A DNA stretch of 64,000 nt from Treponema sp. (GTDB lineage: Bacteria; Spirochaetota; Spirochaetia; Treponematales; Treponemataceae), in contig JAEDIW010000009.1 of NCBI GenBank assembly GCA_016296655.1, positions 1 through 64,000 of the forward strand. Reading direction: 5' to 3'. The position numbers were made by a program, and so were the translations under genes. Positions 36,290 through 44,628 of the stretch are shown here, piece by piece. Under the pieces are notes generated by a model that searched no databases, had not been told where the DNA came from, and saw only the letters and a list, made by a program, of their open reading frames with translations. The first letter of the stretch is position 1, and each line of letters begins with the position of its first letter.

Positions 36290-37084
36290 ATGCGTCAGTT
36301 TATAGCTGAAAATTTTCCTGATGCACGGGGAATTCTTTGTCTGTCAGGCAAGGCTTACAGATATTTTCGTCAGGTTCTGCGGGTAAAAAACGGTGATATG
36401 GTAGCTGTAAGAATGCCTGACGGTACTTTGCAGAACATGACTGTTTGCCAGATTGATGAAGTTTCCAGGGGGCTTGAACTTCAAGTTTGCGATGGAAAAG
36501 GTTCTATAACGCGTGGAACCCAGGCATCTGAAGTGTTGAAACCTGCATTTGAACTCTGGCTTTTTCAGTTTATTGCAAAGCCGCCTAAAATGGACGTAAT
36601 TATCCGGCAGGCAGTTGAATGTGGGGTTTCAAAAATCATTCCTGTTGCAGGGGATTATACTCAAAAAGAAAATGCCTCATTTTCTAATGCAAGAAAAGAC
36701 AGAATTGAGCGGATAATAAGGGAAGCCAGACAGCAGAGCGGTTCTCCTGTAAATACAGTTTGCCATGATGTACTTGATTTAAATCAGGCTATGGATTTGT
36801 GGAATGAAAACCCAACAGAAGAATGTCTTGCTGTAGCCTTATATGAACGGACTGACGGTACAAGGGAGTTGAATTCTCTTGCAAGTAGTGGTAAAAAAAT
36901 AAAAAAAGTGGCTATTGCTGTTGGCTGTGAAGGTGGAATCAGTCCGAACGAAATTGATGTTTTAAAAAAGAATGGATTTTTGCCAGTCCATTTTGAAACT
37001 AATATTTTGCGTTGCGAAACAGCAGCATTGTATGGAATTGCAGTTATGCAGTCGCTTGTATTAAGGAAAAACGAATGTCAGTAA
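36290..37084 (+). CDS. rsmE: 16S rRNA m3U1498 methyltransferase RsmE
   Basis: SPOUT methyltransferase acting on the 30S subunit. PUA-like N-terminus (SGKAYRYFRQVLRVKNGDMV), SPOUT domain with AKPPKMDVIIRQAVECGVSK, and the C-terminal knot GCEGGISPNEI then LRCETAALYGIAV. The usual GPEGG is GCEGG here. 264 residues. The start is one base after the ctpA stop, so translation is coupled. Confidence 0.92.
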   Translation: MRQFIAENFPDARGILCLSGKAYRYFRQVLRVKNGDMVAVRMPDGTLQNMTVCQIDEVSRGLELQVCDGKGSITRGTQASEVLKPAFELWLFQFIAKPPKMDVIIRQAVECGVSKIIPVAGDYTQKENASFSNARKDRIERIIREARQQSGSPVNTVCHDVLDLNQAMDLWNENPTEECLAVALYERTDGTRELNSLASSGKKIKKVAIAVGCEGGISPNEIDVLKKNGFLPVHFETNILRCETAALYGIAVMQSLVLRKNECQ

Positions 37085-37866
37085 AAAGAATTGAAATCAT
37101 TGGCGTGCCGGTAGATGTTTGCCCTATTGAAGATCTTGAGGGGGAAATCCTTGAACTTTTGGCAAAACCTGGAACAAAGCAGATTATTTTTCTGTCTGTT
37201 TGGGATTTGCTGAAAGGCCGTCGTCGTACTGATTTTGCAGAATGTCTGAAAAATGCTGATTTAATTTTGCCTGTTTCAAAAAGCATTTTGAATGCTGCGA
37301 AATTTTTGAAACTTCCGATGCCTGTCCGATACAATCAGTTTCATGCAATGATAAATTTTATTTCAATTCTTGAAAATCATTTTAAATCGCTTTATCTGCT
37401 TGGAGGATACAAAAAACAGCTTCAGGTTGCTGAAAAAAATGTCCGTTCAACTTTCCCAAATCTGCAGATTGTGGGGCGTTATGTCGGTAATTATCCTGAA
37501 AAAGTTGAATCAGATGTTGTTCAGGCAATTTACAAGGCTTCTCCGTCTTTGGTTTTGGTTTCCAATGGTATAAAAGAAAAAAATCTCTGGTCTTTTCACC
37601 GCAGAAATCTGTTTTCTTCTAGCATTTTTTTGTATTACAAAGATTCAATCGGAATTCTTTCAGAAAGGGTGAAAAGGGTTAATGACAGCATTTTTGATAA
37701 GGGGCTTGAAGTTTTTTCTGAAGTGTTGCATAACCCGCTGAAAATTTTTCTTATTTTTCCTTTTATACATTTTTTACTTCTTGTTCTAGTTTCCAGGATT
37801 AAAAATAAATCCCGAAAAACTGATACAGTTCGGGATAACTCTGAAAATAAAGAAAATCAGGAGTAA
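37075..37866 (+). CDS. WecG/TagA-family glycosyltransferase-like protein, catalytic motif altered
   Basis: 263 residues from ATG 37075, overlapping rsmE by ten bases; a longer frame would begin within rsmE. The family (CAZy GT26) is recognised from KSLYLLGGYKKQLQVAEKNV and FPNLQIVGRYVGNY. In active members the segment after ADLVLP reads DG, with the Asp as base; here it is ADLILPVSKSI, so Asp is missing, and the substrate Thr is replaced in FLSVWDLL. A hydrophobic segment (about 220-240) and basic tail suggest membrane attachment. Possibly inactive or repurposed. Confidence 0.75.
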   Translation: MSVKRIEIIGVPVDVCPIEDLEGEILELLAKPGTKQIIFLSVWDLLKGRRRTDFAECLKNADLILPVSKSILNAAKFLKLPMPVRYNQFHAMINFISILENHFKSLYLLGGYKKQLQVAEKNVRSTFPNLQIVGRYVGNYPEKVESDVVQAIYKASPSLVLVSNGIKEKNLWSFHRRNLFSSSIFLYYKDSIGILSERVKRVNDSIFDKGLEVFSEVLHNPLKIFLIFPFIHFLLLVLVSRIKNKSRKTDTVRDNSENKENQE

Positions 37867-37870
37867 AGAA

Positions 37871-39010
37871 ATGTTTTCTCCTATTCCAGTTCCTTGCGGA
37901 ATAAATGTGTATACGGACAGGGCAGAAATTATAAATTTTTTTAACCAGCAGTTGAAAAATAGGGTAACTATTAATTTTTCCCAAAGTTTGCAGCTGTCGG
38001 AATTGGAAATACAAAAAAACTGTCGGAATTCAATTTATATTGATCCTAAAGTTTTTGCTTCAGAATCTCTTAAAAGAGAATTTTTTAGTCGTAGTGATTT
38101 GCCAGAAAATGTACATTTTGTCATGCTGCATGAAGACGTGCTGAATTTTCTGCTGAAAACAGGATTGTCTGAAAACAGTGTAATTTCTATTCCATGTGAT
38201 TATGATGTTTTTACACTTCAGGACAAGAAACCGTTTGAAGTAAAAACGGAAACCTGTTCCAATGTTTTAGAATCTGAAAAGTCTTTGCTTTCTGAAATAA
38301 CCGGAAGGTCAGATTTTACAAGCCAGCTGAAAACTCAGTTGTTGCTTGCCGCTAAATCTGAACTTCCGGTTTTGTTTTTAGGTGAAAGTGGTACTGGAAA
38401 ATCTTATGCGGCTTCTTTCATCCATAAACTTTCAAAGAGAAAAAACGGAGCATTTAATGTGCTGGATATGGGCACTTTGACAGACAGCCTTGCCGATACC
38501 CAGCTTTTTGGTTCTGTAAAAGGAGCATTTACAGGGGCTGTAAATAGTGACGGGCTTTTGTCATTATCAAATGGCGGAACTCTTTTTTTAGATGAAATTG
38601 CAAATGCAAGCCTTTCGATTCAGGCAAAACTTCTGCGGTTTTTGGAAACCGGAAAATTCCGGGCTGTAGGTGAAACAAAAGAAAAACGTGTTGATTCCCG
38701 CTTGATTTTTGCAACGAATGAAAATCTCTGTTCAATGATAAAAAAGAAAGAATTTCGTGCTGATTTGTATAACCGTATTAATATTTTTACGATAAACCTT
38801 GTGCCTCTTAGGGAACGGACAGAAGACATAGAGCCGATAGCACGGCATTTTTTGAAAAAGCAGGCATTTTCCATTACAGAATCTGCATTGAGTTTGCTGG
38901 AGTCTTATTCATGGCCTGGAAATATCCGCCAGTTGAAAAACTGCCTGCTTAAAGCAATGATTTTCAGTCAGAATAACTGCATTCAGGTGAAAGACATCAG
39001 TTTTTGTTGA
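37871..39010 (+). CDS. Sigma-54 type AAA+ activator without DNA-binding domain
   Basis: 379 residues. N-terminal ~130 residues may be a decayed receiver or other sensor, with no clear phosphoacceptor Asp. AAA+ domain about 145-379: Walker A LGESGTGKSYAA, the sigma-54 loop GAFTGA, Walker B GGTLFLDEI, the arginine-finger region RADLYNRINIF and WPGNIRQLKNCL. It stops right after the AAA+ domain at KDISFC, so there is no Fis-type HTH. Starts four bases after the WecG-like gene. Convergent with trmJ, overlapping 14 bases at the 3' ends. Confidence 0.85.
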   Translation: MFSPIPVPCGINVYTDRAEIINFFNQQLKNRVTINFSQSLQLSELEIQKNCRNSIYIDPKVFASESLKREFFSRSDLPENVHFVMLHEDVLNFLLKTGLSENSVISIPCDYDVFTLQDKKPFEVKTETCSNVLESEKSLLSEITGRSDFTSQLKTQLLLAAKSELPVLFLGESGTGKSYAASFIHKLSKRKNGAFNVLDMGTLTDSLADTQLFGSVKGAFTGAVNSDGLLSLSNGGTLFLDEIANASLSIQAKLLRFLETGKFRAVGETKEKRVDSRLIFATNENLCSMIKKKEFRADLYNRINIFTINLVPLRERTEDIEPIARHFLKKQAFSITESALSLLESYSWPGNIRQLKNCLLKAMIFSQNNCIQVKDISFC

Positions 39011-39770
39011 ATTTGTCAGCAGCCAGACTGTCATTCACTCTTTTTTTTGTTGCAAGACCTGCAGCTTTTGTAAAGATTTTTTCAATATATTGGGCTTCGC
39101 TTTCTGAAATTGCGGAACGGGACAGAAGGTTTCTCCAGAAATTTTCCATGTCTGGTCGTCCTGTTATGCTGAAAAATCCTATTTTTTGCAGGTTGTCGGC
39201 GATTGTTTCTACAGTTGAGTTTATTCTGGAAAGAGGCAGAGGTGTGTAGCCATGTTCGTTTTTATTTTTTTCCCTGAAAATATGATAGCAGAGTATCTGT
39301 ACGGCATGGGAAAGATTAAGTGATGCAAATTCATTGCTTGACGGAATTGTAACACCAACCGTACATTCTGAAAGTTCCTGATCGGTAAGACCTGTGCGTT
39401 CATTCCCAAAAACTATGGCAACATTACCGCCGTTTTTGTCAGAATTGCCTGTAATTTCTGCTGCTTTTGCAGCAAATTCTTCTGGAAAAAAAAGTTTGCC
39501 TTTACGCTTTTTTCCTCGTCGCCTGGTTGTTCCTGCAGAAAGCGTGCAGTCGGCAGTTGCATCTTTTACTGAATCAAAAAATTCTGCTGATTCCCATAGA
39601 TTTACAGCATGAATAGCAAGAATCCTGACTTTTTCGTCGCTATAATCTTCTCTTTTCCCGACAATTCGCAGATGCCTGATGTTATTGTTTGCCATTGCCC
39701 TGCATGCAGCCCCAATGTTGCGGCTTTCTTCCGGGTGCGATAAAACTATGAAAACTTTGTCTAAATTCAT
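38997..39770 (-). CDS. trmJ: TrmJ/TrmH-family RNA 2'-O-ribose methyltransferase
   Basis: 257 residues, SPOUT family. Motif 1 VLSHPEESRNIGAACRAMAN, motif 2 VAIVFGNERTGLTDQELSEC and motif 3 SSNEFASLNLSHAVQILCY fit TrmJ, which methylates tRNA position 32; rRNA substrates cannot be excluded. The C-terminal extension (MENFWRNLLSRSAISESEAQ) is also TrmJ-like. TATACT ends six bases before the ATG with no Shine-Dalgarno. Confidence 0.88.
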   Translation of the reverse strand: MNLDKVFIVLSHPEESRNIGAACRAMANNNIRHLRIVGKREDYSDEKVRILAIHAVNLWESAEFFDSVKDATADCTLSAGTTRRRGKKRKGKLFFPEEFAAKAAEITGNSDKNGGNVAIVFGNERTGLTDQELSECTVGVTIPSSNEFASLNLSHAVQILCYHIFREKNKNEHGYTPLPLSRINSTVETIADNLQKIGFFSITGRPDMENFWRNLLSRSAISESEAQYIEKIFTKAAGLATKKRVNDSLAADKFNKN

Positions 39771-39816
39771 GGCTCAAGTATACATTTTTTATGGCTCTTG
39801 CGCTATAATTTTCTGT
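39771..39816. promoter_or_regulatory. Back-to-back -10 boxes for trmJ and the SDR gene, both leaderless
   Basis: Minus strand TATACT (39782-39777) ends six bases before ATG 39770. Plus strand TATAAT (39804-39809) ends seven bases before ATG 39817. No good -35 is visible for either. The gap between start codons is only 46 bases. Confidence 0.65.
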
Positions 39817-40605
39817 ATGGGGATTTTTTCTGGAAAACAGGCCGTCGTTATTGGAGGTTCTGGCGGAATAGGGTGTGCTTTGTGCAGAAAACTTGTGGCA
39901 GCAGGGGCTGATGTTACGGTTCATGGTGGCCATGACAGTGTAAAATTTGATTCCTTTTTGGAAGAACTTCAAAGCCTTGCTTCTGAAATTTTAAAAACTG
40001 AAAAACGCAGGGATTATCCTTCTGTCTGCAAAAGCGTAATAGACCTTTCCTCTTTCGGATTTGAGGAAACTTGTGCTGGCAAGCTTTCCTCCCTTGTAGA
40101 AAATGCTGACATTCTTTGTATCTGTTTCGGGCCTTTTGTTCAAAAAAAGTTTGCAGAGACAACATTGCAGGACTGGCAGTCTATGGCTCTGCTGAATTAT
40201 GCGTTGCCAGGATTTTGTGTAAGTTCCGCCCTGCCTTCGATGATAAAAAAACACTGGGGCAGAATTCTGCTTTTTGGAGGAACCAGAACTTTTTCTATAA
40301 ATGGATTTTTGACGAATCCTGCCTATGCAGGTGCAAAAACTGGAGTATGTTCGCTTGTCCGCTCTGTTGCTGCTGAGTATGCTGCCAGTGGAATTACTTG
40401 CAATGCAATTCTTCCTGGGTTTGTTGAAACAGAATATCTTTCAGAAGAGGCAAAAATTGCCTTGCGCAGAAAAATGCCTGACGGGTGTCTGATTTCAGTT
40501 GATTCTATTGCTGACAGTGCCCTTTTTCTTCTGACAGCTTCTGAACGAAATGGCATTCTGCTGAATGTTGATGGTGGCTGGAATGGAGGGCTGGCAAAGT
40601 CCTAA
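39817..40605 (+). CDS. Short-chain dehydrogenase/reductase
   Basis: 262 residues. Rossmann start AVVIGGSGGIGCALCRKL (TGxxxGxG variant GGSGGIG, residues 10-16), catalytic Tyr-Lys in YAGAKTG, and the end GILLNVDGGWNGGLAKS, which resembles FabG-type reductases. Substrate unknown. The start at ATG 39817 is chosen because the fold begins here and TATAAT lies just upstream; a longer frame would cross the trmJ promoter and gene. Confidence 0.85.
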   Translation: MGIFSGKQAVVIGGSGGIGCALCRKLVAAGADVTVHGGHDSVKFDSFLEELQSLASEILKTEKRRDYPSVCKSVIDLSSFGFEETCAGKLSSLVENADILCICFGPFVQKKFAETTLQDWQSMALLNYALPGFCVSSALPSMIKKHWGRILLFGGTRTFSINGFLTNPAYAGAKTGVCSLVRSVAAEYAASGITCNAILPGFVETEYLSEEAKIALRRKMPDGCLISVDSIADSALFLLTASERNGILLNVDGGWNGGLAKS

Positions 40606-40721
40606 ATTACGAAGTTGCAAATCTTTTACAACTAGATTTGACATATTAGTGATTTTTAGTTATCATTGTAGTGGTAGATTTTTTTACGCTAATTTTTTTA
40701 GAGGTTTTATAGGTAATAAGT

Positions 40722-41270
40722 ATGGCGAATAATGTATTGGTTCCTGGTTTTTCTGATGAAAAAGACGATAGCCTTAAAATTACTCTGGATAAAGTTGCAG
40801 AAGTTCCTAATTGTCTGATTGTCCGGCTGAATGGCTATATCGATACTTATAATTCTAATTATTTTCAGAAGAGCATTGCTAAAGTTGTAGATGCTGGATA
40901 CGTTAATTTGATTTTCAATTGCAGTGCATTGAATTATGTTTCTTCAACAGGAATCGGTTCTTTTACTGCTTTTTTGAAACTTGTAAAACCTAAAGGCGGC
41001 GACATTGTTCTGCTTGAAATTCAGCCTAAAGTTTTTGAAGTTTTCCAGTTACTTGGATTCTCTCAGTTTTTCAATATCAAAACTTCTTTGGCAGATGCAA
41101 TTGAAATGTTCCAGTCTGGTCCTTCGGAAAATGTTTCTGTTTTTCCTGTTATTTTTTCTTGTCCAGTCTGTTCAAAGCGGCTTAAAGCTACCCATGCAGG
41201 TCGTTTCCGCTGTTCCGAATGTAAATCAATTCTTGCAGTTGATTCTCAGGGGCAGGTTTCTTTAGGCTGA
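40722..41270 (+). CDS. STAS-domain protein with C-terminal zinc ribbon
   Basis: 182 residues. Residues 15-125 form a STAS domain of the anti-sigma antagonist type, with the phosphoacceptor region NYVSSTGIGSF conserved. Residues 143-175 hold CPVC and CSEC pairs, a zinc ribbon (SCPVCSKRLKATHAGRFRCS). The cognate kinase/phosphatase is not in the window. AGGT seven bases before the ATG. Followed by its own terminator. Confidence 0.88.
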   Translation: MANNVLVPGFSDEKDDSLKITLDKVAEVPNCLIVRLNGYIDTYNSNYFQKSIAKVVDAGYVNLIFNCSALNYVSSTGIGSFTAFLKLVKPKGGDIVLLEIQPKVFEVFQLLGFSQFFNIKTSLADAIEMFQSGPSENVSVFPVIFSCPVCSKRLKATHAGRFRCSECKSILAVDSQGQVSLG

Positions 41271-41348
41271 TTTTTTCAGTTTATTTGCAGCTGTTTTTTT
41301 TGCGGAAATATTTTTTTCTCGCTCAGTAGATAATGATTTTGCTTTTTG

Positions 41349-41385
41349 GCACTGAATTGTTTTGGTCGGTTCAGTGCTTTTTTTT
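41349..41385 (+). terminator. Terminator of the STAS gene
   Basis: GCACTGAA (41349-41356) pairs with TTCAGTGC (41370-41377), followed by eight T. Confidence 0.9.
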
Positions 41386-41420
41386 ATGTAGTTATACCTG
41401 CCCCTGAAAACTGTTTGTGA

Positions 41421-41681
41421 TTATCCTGTGGATAACTTCTGGAAAGTTTTGTGGATATTGTTTTTTATTTGCCTGAAAATTCTGTGGTTTTAGGTTTTTC
41501 TCTTATTTTTTTATGAACATTATTTTTAATTCTTTGTATTATAAGTATTTATTGTTCTGATAGTCTAATTCTTTATAATATCGCAGGTTAAGTTTTTTTA
41601 TGCAGAAAATGGAGTTTTTTTGCTCAATCCTGTGGATAACTTGTGTCTATTATTTGGAAAACTTGCTGTATCTGTGGATTT
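41421..41681. promoter_or_regulatory. Cluster of DnaA boxes in an AT-rich gap
   Basis: Two perfect TGTGGATAA boxes (41427-41435, 41631-41639) and near matches TGTGGATAT (41450-41458) and TGTGGATTT (41673-41681), with TGTGGTTTT at 41483-41491, all in the same orientation. The first box is part of TTATCC-TGT-GGATAA. The 41490-41600 stretch is very AT-rich. No dnaA, dnaN or gyrB is present. It may be an origin, a DnaA titration site or a DnaA-regulated promoter. Confidence 0.6.
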
Positions 41682-41744
41682 TCATGGCGAAATATTTGAG
41701 TAACAGTCGCAAAAAAAATCTGCTGAATGCAACATTCTGTTTTC

Positions 41745-41780
41745 TTGTTTTTGCATAGGTTTCATGCTATCCTTATATTA
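41745..41780 (+). promoter_or_regulatory. Extended -10 promoter, leaderless
   Basis: TTGTTT (41745-41750), 17 bases, TATCCT (41768-41773) preceded by TGC, then seven bases to ATG 41781. No Shine-Dalgarno. Confidence 0.55.
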
Positions 41781-42803
41781 ATGAAACAGATATTGGGAGT
41801 ATTTTCAGCTTTTGTTTTTATCATCATTGCTGGAACGGTATGCGGTGCTTTTATTTTTAATTTATATGCACAGTGTACAGGCTATGTTGCAGGAACAACT
41901 GTGCCTCTGGTTTCTATGCCGATGTTTCAGACTGGAATTCTTTATGCGCTTCCTTTTTCAATTCTCTTTTCACCGTTATTTCTGACGTTATATTTAATCC
42001 GTCATCCTTCAAAAATGCCGGCTGTAATCGTCTTTTACGTTTTAGAAACAATTGCATGTTTCATATTTCTTCCGTTTTCTGTAAAGGCTCTGGATTTTTC
42101 AGATGGAATAATTCGTGAAAAAAAAGCAGTTTCAACTGGTTATTTCAGAAAATCTGGAAATTACCTTTATTTTTATACTCTTGTAGATGAGCGTTCTGAA
42201 GCGGATTCTGGAAAAACTGATGAAAGAAGCTCTACCGTGCATTCCGTAAAGGTTTCTGGAGTCAGGTTCAGGCTTGATGAATCGTCTGTAGACTCGAAAA
42301 AAACTGAAATCTTTGAAAATGTGAGCGAAAGCCTCATAAAAAAAGAAGATTTTCAAGATTTCGATGCCAGCCAGAAAAAAAATTATGGGGGTGAACTTTT
42401 TGCAGACAGTCTTGCAGCTGAAGTGCTTACCCCTCCAATGCTCCTGAAAGGCTTCCAGGAAATTTTAATGATGCCTGTTTTTATTGCAGAAAAATTTGAA
42501 TCCCTTGCAGATTATCTGGCTCTTGTTTCAATGGGGCTGGCTTTAATTTTTGTTTATCCTTTGAAGAATTTTTCCCGTTGGAAACTTGGTAGTACGCTGT
42601 GTGCAATTCTTTCTTCACTGTTTGTGCTGTCTGTAAATGCCTTGAATTACAGGTACTCAGATTTGTGGCCGGCAGCTTCTGCTGTACTTCAAAAGATTCC
42701 TCTGCCATTTCCATTAATTTTCTATTTGAATATTTTTTTCTGCCTTGTTTCTGCAGTTGTCGCACTGATTGTTTTTTTTAGGCGCAGAGGAGAACTCTCA
42801 TGA
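41781..42803 (+). CDS. Membrane protein of unknown function
   Basis: 340 residues, starting MKQILGVFSAFVFIIIAG. Three hydrophobic segments lie before residue 110, then a charged, Ser/Glu-rich soluble region (about 115-230), then three or four more segments ending in RRRGELS. Soluble part likely cytoplasmic or periplasmic; not determinable. No family recognised. First of three coupled genes; overlaps the next by four bases (ATGA). An ATG 18 codons upstream would start inside the promoter. Confidence 0.75.
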   Translation: MKQILGVFSAFVFIIIAGTVCGAFIFNLYAQCTGYVAGTTVPLVSMPMFQTGILYALPFSILFSPLFLTLYLIRHPSKMPAVIVFYVLETIACFIFLPFSVKALDFSDGIIREKKAVSTGYFRKSGNYLYFYTLVDERSEADSGKTDERSSTVHSVKVSGVRFRLDESSVDSKKTEIFENVSESLIKKEDFQDFDASQKKNYGGELFADSLAAEVLTPPMLLKGFQEILMMPVFIAEKFESLADYLALVSMGLALIFVYPLKNFSRWKLGSTLCAILSSLFVLSVNALNYRYSDLWPAASAVLQKIPLPFPLIFYLNIFFCLVSAVVALIVFFRRRGELS

Positions 42804-44626
42804 AACGTGGAAAAATTGTTACGTTTGTTTGTATCGTCTTTCTCCTGTTAGTCTGCTTTGTATGGAGCTACTTTTACGGTCATTTGCCTGAACTTCTGCC
42901 GCACAGCGTAAGCTATTTCAAATTTTTGCGGGGCATGAGTGCGTTTCTGAAAATTTTCCCAGCGGTTTTATGTACGGCTTTTTTAGTTGACTTTTCGGTT
43001 TTTTTTGGGCGGAACGATGAAAACAGCACTCAGCGTTTTTCTGCTCAGATGTTTGTGCATTATAAGAAAATTGTTGTTACTTCTCTGTTTTATGTTTTTA
43101 TGATGTCAATGGCAACGCTTGTTTTTTTGCCCAAAGTCAGCAGGGCAATTGCGTATGTTCAGCGGCAGCCTGATTTGTTTGCAATGTATTTTGCCATGGC
43201 AAAGGAAAATAAGGAACAAGGCAGAGATTTGTTAGCTTACAGATTGATGCGGCTTGCTGCCCAGATAAATCCTAATTCGGCAGAAGTTCAGACTCTTAAA
43301 ACTAAGTATGAAATTGAATCTGAGCATATTGTTGATTCGGAGGCACTGGTAGAAATTCCTGTTGAAAAGATTCCTTTTGACGAAGAAATTTCTTCATCTG
43401 CGAACTGCCTTGAGCTTTTACAAAAGGCAAAAAAGGCTTTTTCTGAAGAAAGATGGCTTGACGCTCACTATTATGCAAGTATGGCTGTCAGGATTGCAAA
43501 TCCCAGGGATATAAGCCGTAGCGATGCTGAAAAAACAGCAGCAGAGGCATGGAGAAAGATTTCTGAAATAAAGTATTCTGGTGATTTTGAACTGGCTTCG
43601 GTTTTTAATAGAAAAATGGAAGGCTACAACGCATATATCCGCGCTGATTATCTGGAATCGTATTACATTTTCAATGAATTGAAAATTTTGCAGCGGAATC
43701 CTGATCCTGATGTGAAGCGCTATCTTGAGCTGTCAAGGAAAAATCTTGAAAAACAGTATTTCTTTTTTGATGAATGTGAAGATTTGCACCGTTATGAAAC
43801 TGTTTCAAATTTGTATTTTGTTATAAAGCATGAAGATAAATCTTGCGAGGTTTACTTTGCAAAAGGTGTTACGGACTTGAAGAAACAGGGAAACCTTGTG
43901 CGTTTTTTAAGAGATTTTTCTGTTACATATTTTGACGGCAGCGGTACTTTTGTAAAGCAGCTTTCAGTCCCGTATGCAAAGATGCTTTCAGTTGATTCTT
44001 CTTTTTTTAATCGTTCGCAGAGAGAAAAATGGAGTCTGGACAATTCTGAAACTTTGCAGGGCTTTAAATATGTTCCATATATACTTTTATCTTCTGTAAA
44101 CCGTGAAAGCAATGTCGGAATTTCAAAACCTGCATATAAGTATGCAACAGGCAGAGAAGCTGATGCAGAAGAATGTTCATATTTGGTTGTTCCCATGAAT
44201 TTTGCAGATTTTGGAAAAATTGCAGAGGCATCCAATGGAGCAGAAAATATGGATTTGTTTTCGCTGATGTCATTTGTGAGAATAGCTTCAAAATACGGCT
44301 ATTCAACAGAAGTTTTCAATATGATTCTTCAGGAAAAAATTCTCTATCCGTTGTCTTTGCTTCTGCTTTTGCTTTTATTTGCAAACATGGCATGGAATTA
44401 CAGAATAAGTGGAAACAGCCTGTTCAAATTTAAATGGACACTTTTCATACCGTTTTTTGTTCCGCTGGTAATTTTATTCATGCAGACGACTTTTTTTGTA
44501 ATACGTCAGCTTTGCCTTGTAATAACTTATCATGCAGGGGCAGAATTTTCTCTTTTGCTGGCAATTTCCGTTGAAATTTTATTTCTGGTTATGCTTTCAG
44601 TTTTGTTTTTGTCCAGAAAGGAATAA
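42800..44626 (+). CDS. Large membrane protein with TPR-like segment, unknown function
   Basis: 608 residues. Hydrophobic segments near residues 8-28, 45-68 and 93-112, then a ~400-residue soluble region. Residues 135-330 have a helical-repeat pattern (FAMAKENKEQGRDLLAYRLM; LAAQINPNSAEVQTLKTKYE; KAKKAFSEERWLDAHYYASM) like TPR. Three or so hydrophobic segments close the protein, ending LFLSRKE. No family recognised. Its stop is two bases before the J-domain gene. Confidence 0.75.
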   Translation: MKRGKIVTFVCIVFLLLVCFVWSYFYGHLPELLPHSVSYFKFLRGMSAFLKIFPAVLCTAFLVDFSVFFGRNDENSTQRFSAQMFVHYKKIVVTSLFYVFMMSMATLVFLPKVSRAIAYVQRQPDLFAMYFAMAKENKEQGRDLLAYRLMRLAAQINPNSAEVQTLKTKYEIESEHIVDSEALVEIPVEKIPFDEEISSSANCLELLQKAKKAFSEERWLDAHYYASMAVRIANPRDISRSDAEKTAAEAWRKISEIKYSGDFELASVFNRKMEGYNAYIRADYLESYYIFNELKILQRNPDPDVKRYLELSRKNLEKQYFFFDECEDLHRYETVSNLYFVIKHEDKSCEVYFAKGVTDLKKQGNLVRFLRDFSVTYFDGSGTFVKQLSVPYAKMLSVDSSFFNRSQREKWSLDNSETLQGFKYVPYILLSSVNRESNVGISKPAYKYATGREADAEECSYLVVPMNFADFGKIAEASNGAENMDLFSLMSFVRIASKYGYSTEVFNMILQEKILYPLSLLLLLLLFANMAWNYRISGNSLFKFKWTLFIPFFVPLVILFMQTTFFVIRQLCLVITYHAGAEFSLLLAISVEILFLVMLSVLFLSRKE

Positions 44627-44628
44627 AT

